A stretch of DNA of 47,068 nucleotides from Bacillota bacterium (GTDB lineage: Bacteria; Bacillota; Limnochordia; Limnochordales; DUMU01), in contig DUMU01000009.1 in the NCBI GenBank assembly GCA_012839805.1, positions 1 through 47,068 of the forward strand, given 5' to 3'. Within the stretch, counting starts at the first letter, position 1; each line of letters begins with the position of its first letter. The notes under the pieces were generated by a model. The model was given only the letters and a program-made list of their open reading frames with translations. It was not told where the DNA came from and searched no databases. This document shows positions 42,721-47,068 of this stretch, piece after piece. The position numbers and the translations under genes were made by a program.

Positions 42721-43878
42721 ATGATCTTACTGGTCACGGGGGGCGCGGGGTTCATCGGGAGCAATTTCATCCGCTACTACCTGCGGCAGCATCGGCAGGG
42801 GGCGGTGGTGAACCTGGATGCGCTGACGTACGCCGGGAATCTCGAGAACGTGGCCGAGTGCGAGGGCGATGAACGCTACCGGTTCATCAAGGGGGATATC
42901 ACCGACCCGCAGGCGGTGGAGCAGGCCTTCCGGCTGGCCGAGCAGCAGCTGGGCGGGGCGGTGACGGCGGTGGTTCACTTCGCGGCGGAGTCGCATGTGG
43001 ACCGGAGCATCGCCGAGGCGGGGGCGTTCGTGCGCACCAACGTGCTGGGAACGCAGGTGATGCTGGAGGCCGCCCGCCGGCATGGCGTGGAGAGGTTCAT
43101 CCAGGTGTCGACGGATGAGGTGTACGGGTCGCTGCCCTTGGACGACCGGGAGGCCCGTTTCGAAGAAAGCACGCCGCTTGCCCCCAATAGCCCGTATGCG
43201 GCAAGCAAGGCGGCGGCGGATCTGCTGGCCCGGGCGTACTGGCGCACGTACGGCCTGCCGGTGATCATCACTCGCTGTTCCAACAACTATGGCCCGTACC
43301 AGTTCCCCGAGAAGTTGATTCCGCTGATGATCAGCAATGCTCTGGAGGAGAAGCCGCTGCCGGTCTACGGCGACGGGCAGAACGTTCGCGACTGGATCTA
43401 CGTGGAAGACCACTGCCGGGGGATCGAGGCGGCGCTGGAGCGGGGGCGGCCGGGAGAGGTGTACAACTTCGGCGGGCACGCCGAGATGAGCAATCTGGAC
43501 GTGGTACGGGCGATTCTGCGGCTGGTCGGCAAGCCCGAAAGCCTCATCACCTTCGTGGCGGACCGGCCGGGGCACGACCGGCGGTACGCCATGCGGACGG
43601 AGAAGGCGGAGCGGGAGCTGGGCTGGCGACCCCGGTGGAGTTTTGAGAAGGGGCTGGCGGCGACGGTCGAGTGGTACGTGGAGCACCGGGATTGGGTGAA
43701 CCGGGTGCGTAGCGGCGCGTACCGGGAGTATTACCGGCGGATGTACGAAGAGCGGGAGGAGTGGGTTAAGCAGGTAAAGCAAGTGAACTACGTGAAGCAG
43801 GTAGAGCAGGTGATGCAGGTAAAGCAGGTAAAGCAGGTGAAGCAGGTGAGGGAGGCAGGCGGGAGCGGGTGGAAGTGA
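42721..43878 (+). CDS. rfbB: dTDP-glucose 4,6-dehydratase
   Basis: 385 residues from ATG 42721 with GGAGG nine bases upstream. Extended SDR: LLVTGGAGFIGSNFIRYYL (NAD loop), HFAAESHVDRS, VSTDEVYGSL (catalytic Thr-Asp-Glu), SPYAASKAAADLL (Tyr-x3-Lys), NNYGPYQFPEKLIPL, GQNVRDWIYVEDHC. Converts dTDP-glucose to the 4-keto-6-deoxy sugar, the second step of dTDP-L-rhamnose synthesis. The normal enzyme ends near YREYYRRMY; here a further 35 residues of Lys-Gln-Val triplets follow. It overlaps the extended rfbD frame. Confidence 0.93.
   Translation: MILLVTGGAGFIGSNFIRYYLRQHRQGAVVNLDALTYAGNLENVAECEGDERYRFIKGDITDPQAVEQAFRLAEQQLGGAVTAVVHFAAESHVDRSIAEAGAFVRTNVLGTQVMLEAARRHGVERFIQVSTDEVYGSLPLDDREARFEESTPLAPNSPYAASKAAADLLARAYWRTYGLPVIITRCSNNYGPYQFPEKLIPLMISNALEEKPLPVYGDGQNVRDWIYVEDHCRGIEAALERGRPGEVYNFGGHAEMSNLDVVRAILRLVGKPESLITFVADRPGHDRRYAMRTEKAERELGWRPRWSFEKGLAATVEWYVEHRDWVNRVRSGAYREYYRRMYEEREEWVKQVKQVNYVKQVEQVMQVKQVKQVKQVREAGGSGWK
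43765..43853 (+). repeat. 9-bp in-frame repeat (CAGGTAAAG) at the rfbB 3-prime end
   Basis: About ten units of CAGGTAAAG, CAGGTGAAG and CAAGTGAAC encode Lys-Gln-Val. Several adjacent units are identical, so the repeat is young or active. Confidence 0.92.
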
Positions 43879-43916
43879 TCGGCCGGTCGTTCACCGGGGC
43901 GGAGGCAACAGCGGGT

Positions 43917-45035
43917 ATGGGGGGAGGGAAGAAGGTCTACCGGGTACTCATTACCGGAGGCCGCGGCCAGCTGGGCCGGGAGCTGCAGCGCCTGCTGGAG
44001 CAGGCCGGCGTGGAGTACGAGGCGGCCGGCTTGCCCGAGCTGGACGTGACGGATGAACGGGCGGTGCGGGAGGCGGTTCGGCGAGCGGTGGAGCAGGCCC
44101 GGGACAGAGGCCGGAGCCAGGGACAGGGCGAGGGCCATGGCCAGGGCCAAGGCTACGGCCGGGGCCCGGCCCGGGCCGTGCTGGTGATTCACGCGGCTGC
44201 GTACACGGCGGTGGACCGGGCGGAAGATCCGGCCGAGCGGGAGGTGGCCGCCCGGGTGAATGTTCTGGGGACGCGGAACGTGGCGCGGGCGTGCGCGGCA
44301 GCCGGCGCCCCGCTGGTTTACGTCAGCACCGATTTTGTATTTGGCGGGGAGAAGCGCGTGCCCTACGAAGTCGACGATCCGCCGTCTCCCCTCAACGTGT
44401 ACGGGGCGACGAAGCTCGCCGGCGAGCAAGCGGTACGAGAGATATGCCCGCAACATTACATCGTCCGGACGGCGTGGCTGTTCGGAGTTCACGGGCGAAA
44501 CTTCCCCAAGGCGATTCTGGAGGCGGCACGGGCCAGTGTGACCGGCGGCGAGAGCCGCGGCGGGAACGTTAAGCCGCTCCGGGTGGTGAACGACCAGGTG
44601 GGGTGCCCGACCTACGCCCGGGATCTGGCCGAGGCTATCTTGCTGCTGGCCGGGGTGGAGGTGATCGATCCGCAGGGGGTACGGGTGGTGACCGGGGCGA
44701 CCCGGGGGGCGAGCGACCTTGCGGAGCGAGTGAGGGCGACGACGACCTTGCCCGCGCCGGCGCCGTTCGGGACGTACCATATCACGAACGGCGGCAGCTG
44801 TTCGTGGTACGAATTCGCCCGGGAGATCGTCCGGCTGGCCGGGTGGCCGGTCGAGGTTGAACCCATCACCAGCGCGCAGCTGAACCGCCCGGCCCGTCGC
44901 CCTGCCTATTCGGTCCTGTCGCCGGCCAGGCTTCGCTCGGTGGGGTTAGAGCTCCGGCCCTGGCCGGAGGCCTTGCGGACCTTCATGGCGGAGCTGCGAA
45001 CGCACTCTCCGGAGCTCTTTCCGGAAGGTGGCTAG
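43917..45035 (+). CDS. rfbD: dTDP-4-dehydrorhamnose reductase
   Basis: 372 residues from ATG 43917; GTG 43869 also keeps frame and overlaps rfbB. VLITGGRGQLGRELQRLLEQ (nucleotide loop), ELDVTDERAVREAV, HAAAYTAVDRAEDPAE, YVSTDFVFGGEKRVPYEVDD (catalytic Ser/Thr), YGATKLAGEQAV (Tyr-x3-Lys), RTAWLFG, VNDQVGCPTYARDLA. Reduces dTDP-4-keto-L-rhamnose with NAD(P)H, the last step of the pathway. Family members have about 290 residues. Additions here are a Gly-Gln-rich insert (SQGQGEGHGQGQGYGRG) at about 65-85 and longer loops near 235-280. Confidence 0.9.
   Translation: MGGGKKVYRVLITGGRGQLGRELQRLLEQAGVEYEAAGLPELDVTDERAVREAVRRAVEQARDRGRSQGQGEGHGQGQGYGRGPARAVLVIHAAAYTAVDRAEDPAEREVAARVNVLGTRNVARACAAAGAPLVYVSTDFVFGGEKRVPYEVDDPPSPLNVYGATKLAGEQAVREICPQHYIVRTAWLFGVHGRNFPKAILEAARASVTGGESRGGNVKPLRVVNDQVGCPTYARDLAEAILLLAGVEVIDPQGVRVVTGATRGASDLAERVRATTTLPAPAPFGTYHITNGGSCSWYEFAREIVRLAGWPVEVEPITSAQLNRPARRPAYSVLSPARLRSVGLELRPWPEALRTFMAELRTHSPELFPEGG
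44098..44175 (+). repeat. 6-bp in-frame repeat (GGCCAG type) in rfbD
   Basis: Units GGCCAG, GGACAG, GGCCAA and GGCCAT encode Gly-Gln and Gly-His between the first helix pair and the HAAAYTAVD strand. Confidence 0.85.
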
Positions 45036-45177
45036 ATTGATTCGTCGTTGAAGTTCCGCCGTTGATGGTCATGAAACCGCGCTCCTGAGATCGCGCAAAT
45101 CTCCGGCAAACCGTTGCGTTGAACGTCGTGCCTGATGATCATTAATAATGACAGAAGGATGCTGAGGGGCGACGAAG

Positions 45178-45633
45178 ATGATCGAGGGCGTGAAAGTAAA
45201 GCAGTTGGTCCGCCACCCGGATGACCGCGGTTTTTTCCAGGAGATCTTGCGGGATGACGACGGCCTTCTGCGCCGATTTGGCCAGGCTTCCATGGCGAAG
45301 ACCTATCCCGGGGTAATCAAGGCTTTTCACTATCACGAACGCCAGGATGACCTCTGGTTCTTTCCCGTGGGCAACGTGCAGGTGGTCTTGTACGACTTAC
45401 GGGAAGGTTCACCGACCCATGGTGAGACCAACGTATTCTACATGGGTGAGGATAACCCCATCCTGCTCTTGATTCCGGCGGGCGTAGCCCACGGATACCG
45501 AACCCTGGGCGAAAAGCCGGCAATCATCATTTATTTTACTACCGAGTCCTACAACCGCGACCATCCGGATGAAAAGCGCTTGCCGTTCAACGATCCTCGC
45601 ATTGGCTTTGACTGGACGACCAAGATGCGTTAG
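45178..45633 (+). CDS. rfbC: dTDP-4-dehydrorhamnose 3,5-epimerase (short form)
   Basis: 151 residues, ATG 45178, GAGGGG upstream. Cupin fold: PDDRGFFQEILRDDDGLL, GVIKAFHYHERQDDLWFFPV (catalytic-base His), VQVVLYDLREGSPTHG, LLIPAGVAHGYRTLGEKPAI, YNRDHPDEKRLPFNDPRIGF then W. Inverts C3 and C5 of the 4-keto sugar. Shorter than the 180-residue RmlC but with its key residues. This enzyme carries no repeat insert. Confidence 0.88.
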   Translation: MIEGVKVKQLVRHPDDRGFFQEILRDDDGLLRRFGQASMAKTYPGVIKAFHYHERQDDLWFFPVGNVQVVLYDLREGSPTHGETNVFYMGEDNPILLLIPAGVAHGYRTLGEKPAIIIYFTTESYNRDHPDEKRLPFNDPRIGFDWTTKMR

Positions 45634-45714
45634 TCTCAACCGGGCCATCACGTGGGCCATCGCGACCACCGGTTGGGGAATCCGTGCAATCTACTGCTGA
45701 ACGGGGGGCGGCGC

Positions 45715-46632
45715 ATGAAGGGCGACAACCTTAAAGGAATTGTCCTCGCCGGCGGAACAGGTTCAAGATTGTTTCCCCTAACCAAGGTCACGAACAAACA
45801 TTTGCTGCCCGTGGGGCGCTACCCGATGATTTACCATCCCGTGGCCAAGCTGGCGGCGGCCGGCATCCGTGACATCTTGATCGTCACGGGTACCGAACAC
45901 ATGGGGGCGGTGGTGGGCGTCCTTGGCAGCGGCCGGGCGCTGGGTTTGGAGTTCACGTATCGAGTGCAGGATGAAGCGGGGGGTATCGCCCAGGCGCTGG
46001 GCTTAGCCGAGGGTTTTGTGGGCGACGGCCGCTGCGTGGTCATCCTGGGCGACAACATTTTCAGTGCCGATATCACCCCTTATGTGGAGCACTTCCGGCG
46101 CCAGCGGGCCGGAGCCCGCATACTCCTCAAAAGAGTGCCCGACCCGCAGCGCTACGGCGTAGCGGTGGTGGAGGAGGATGAGCCGACGGGGGAAGGGCCG
46201 CGGAGAACTGCGCAGGTGGCCGAAGGACGGCTGGCACAAGCTCCTGAACCTACAATTAAGGCGGTTGGCCCCAAGCGCCGCATCATAAGGATTGAAGAGA
46301 AACCCGTTCACCCGAAGAGCGATCTGGCAGTGACGGGGATCTACATGTACGATGCTCGGGTCTTCGACATCATCAGGACGCTGCGGCCGTCGGCCCGGGG
46401 CGAACTGGAGATCACCGACGTCAACAACACGTATCTGCAAATGGGTGAACTGGAGTACGACATTCTGGACGGCTGGTGGACCGACGCCGGCACCCACCCG
46501 TCGTGGGCATTGGCCAACCAGCTGGCCAAAGACGTGGTGCTGCCGCTCTTCGAGGAAAGCCCCCGTTACCGCGTGGGGGCCACCGCGCAGGAGATCGCAG
46601 CCAGCCGGTTCGAGGAAAGTGAGCGCGTCTGA
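45715..46632 (+). CDS. rfbA: Glucose-1-phosphate thymidylyltransferase
   Basis: 305 residues from ATG 45715 after GGGGGGCGGCGC. GIVLAGGTGSRLFPLTKVTN (nucleotide loop), KHLLPVGRYPMIYHPVAKLA, ILGDNIF (metal Asp), RIEEKPVHPKSDLAVTGIYM, LEITDVNNTYLQMGEL, WWTDAGTHPSWALAN. Makes dTDP-glucose, the first step of the rhamnose pathway. Between YGVAVVEEDE and IIRIEEKP there is an extra loop of about 35 residues compared with usual RfbA, a mild version of the inserts seen in manC. It is last in the cluster although it acts first. Confidence 0.92.
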   Translation: MKGDNLKGIVLAGGTGSRLFPLTKVTNKHLLPVGRYPMIYHPVAKLAAAGIRDILIVTGTEHMGAVVGVLGSGRALGLEFTYRVQDEAGGIAQALGLAEGFVGDGRCVVILGDNIFSADITPYVEHFRRQRAGARILLKRVPDPQRYGVAVVEEDEPTGEGPRRTAQVAEGRLAQAPEPTIKAVGPKRRIIRIEEKPVHPKSDLAVTGIYMYDARVFDIIRTLRPSARGELEITDVNNTYLQMGELEYDILDGWWTDAGTHPSWALANQLAKDVVLPLFEESPRYRVGATAQEIAASRFEESERV

Positions 46633-46652
46633 AGGAGAGTCAACGGGTCTGA

Positions 46653-46740
46653 GCGCGTCCGCACCGCACCCGGTCACGGCCGTGATCATGGCCGGCGGCA
46701 AAGGCAAGCGGCTCTGGCCGCATAGCCGTGCCGCCCTGCC
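46653..46740 (+). pseudogene. Third manC copy, 5-prime stub cut by IS1634
   Basis: HPVTAVIMAGGKGKRLWPHS followed by RAALP equals the nucleotide-loop region of both intact manC genes, and the DNA is near-identical to 21690-21755. It ends exactly where the IS1634 terminal repeat starts (46741). The rest of this copy is either beyond the window or lost. Confidence 0.85.
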
Positions 46741-46861
46741 CCCCGGTTCGACAGTCCTTAGGCACATTTAGCGGGGGTAGCGCCACCAAACCCCGGTCCG
46801 ATCTGTGTCGCAGTGCGCGAGAGCTGTGGATGACATAGGCACACGATATGCTTCATGAGGC

Positions 46862-46890
46862 TTGACAGCAGCCGGATGACATGATATAGT
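46862..46890 (+). promoter_or_regulatory. Promoter of the IS1634 transposase
   Basis: TTGACA at 46862-46867, 17-base spacer, TATAGT at 46885-46890, six bases before the ATG at 46897. The short leader implies a nearly leaderless transcript, or a start further in. Confidence 0.75.
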
Positions 46891-46896
46891 CTGGGC

Positions 46897-47068
46897 ATGT
46901 ACATACGGACAGTGATCCGCAAGAACAAGGATGGTTCTGTCGTCCGCTACCTCCAGCTGGCCCACAATGAGTGGGATTCCGAAGCCGGCTGTGCCAAAGC
47001 CAGGGTACTCTATAACTTCGGTCGAGAGGAAAACGTCGACCGGGAGGCCTTGAAGCGTTTGGTGGCCA
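46897..47068 (+). CDS. IS1634-family transposase, N-terminal fragment
   Basis: First 57 codons before the window ends: MYIRTVIRKNKDGSVVRYLQ, LAHNEWDSEAGCAKARVLYN, FGREENVDREALKRLVA. The m-y-i-R-x-v-x-x-k-n-k-d-G-x-x-x-x-Y-l-x-L-v-e-n-x-r-x-x-x-g-x-x-r-x-r-v-L-x-n-l-G pattern is the standard N-terminus of IS1634 transposases. Same orientation as the C-terminal fragment at 2-295. Confidence 0.88.
   Translation, partial: MYIRTVIRKNKDGSVVRYLQLAHNEWDSEAGCAKARVLYNFGREENVDREALKRLVA

Larger units (their letters stand above)
46741..47068 (+). mobile_element. IS1634-family insertion sequence, left end (cut by window end)
   Basis: Begins with the terminal repeat CCCCGGTTCGACAGTCC, matching the inverted end of the copy at 358-382. 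Contains a promoter and the transposase start. Inserted in the manC stub after the codons for RAALP. Confidence 0.85.

Noticed and set aside
42727-43782. 351-codon minus-strand frame opposite rfbB
   Set aside because: Antisense to a clearly conserved dehydratase; composition is Pro/Arg/His-rich as expected for a shadow frame.
43765-43853. Possible CRISPR-like array
   Set aside because: Units are 9 bases without spacers and in frame with rfbB; it is a coding minisatellite.
43788-44780. 330-codon minus-strand frame opposite rfbD
   Set aside because: Its Cys-Phe-Thr repeats are the complement of the rfbB Lys-Gln-Val repeat; no independent evidence.

Overview
The window is a GC-rich bacterial chromosome segment. 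Strong purine-rich ribosome binding sites, frequent GTG/TTG starts, and the insertion-sequence and toxin-antitoxin families seen fit a (possibly thermophilic) Firmicute of the Clostridia/Bacilli type. No rRNA or tRNA gene was found to settle this. It is an accessory region: nucleotide-sugar and cell-envelope genes mixed with defence and toxin-antitoxin genes, cut up by several IS families. Both window ends lie inside same-orientation copies of one IS1634-family element, so the 46 kb between them may be a composite segment or simply an assembly bounded by repeats.

Layout. 1-5.8 kb: IS debris. It includes the right end of IS1634, a decayed rfbA fragment, an unrecognised 491-residue protein with a nuclease-like C-terminus, and an IS256 element (8-bp target duplication) sitting inside an IS110 element. 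6.0-7.3 kb: a three-gene cassette (DUF3467-like, unknown, HEPN). 7.6-13.2 kb: IS fragments, a mannose-1-phosphate guanylyltransferase with repeat inserts, an SGNH esterase with a Glu/Gln repeat N-terminus, and an intact IS1182 transposase. 13.9-21.4 kb: a compact operon of an Hsp70-like remnant, a methyltransferase with a Tudor/KOW-like C-terminus, a DUF1848 cysteine-cluster protein and a 1487-residue SF1 helicase. This is the best candidate for a poorly described system. 21.4-23.8 kb: a second guanylyltransferase paralogue with different repeat inserts, then a capD remnant. 23.9-25.8 kb: a translationally coupled trio led by a TIGR04255-like protein. 25.9-31.2 kb: IS21/IS256 scars, a DUF433/DUF5615 pair with a broken toxin, a DUF3800 protein divergent from a GmrSD-like DUF262-HNH protein, and VapBC. 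31.4-35.4 kb: two secreted CsgG-like proteins, tandem small paralogues and a hemolysin III protein. 35.8-37.6 kb: HEPN-MNT and RelBE-type pairs. 37.7-42.3 kb: glycosyltransferase and SGNH pseudogenes, NamZ, a serine-dehydratase-type (SDH) protease, and a junkyard of DUF1848, DUF4011, CBM and AraC fragments. 42.7-46.6 kb: rfbB-rfbD-rfbC-rfbA for dTDP-L-rhamnose, then a third guanylyltransferase stub cut by IS1634.

Two themes stand out. First, short in-frame tandem repeats with units of 6, 9 or 12 bp have expanded inside or at the ends of unrelated sugar-nucleotide and esterase genes, while the catalytic motifs remain intact. Second, many families occur both as an intact gene and as fragments (manC, rfbA, SGNH, DUF1848, IS256, IS1182, IS1634), which points to repeated duplication, recombination and decay. 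The intact rhamnose and GDP-mannose genes would feed surface polysaccharide synthesis. The rest looks like a defence/toxin island exposed to heavy transposition.
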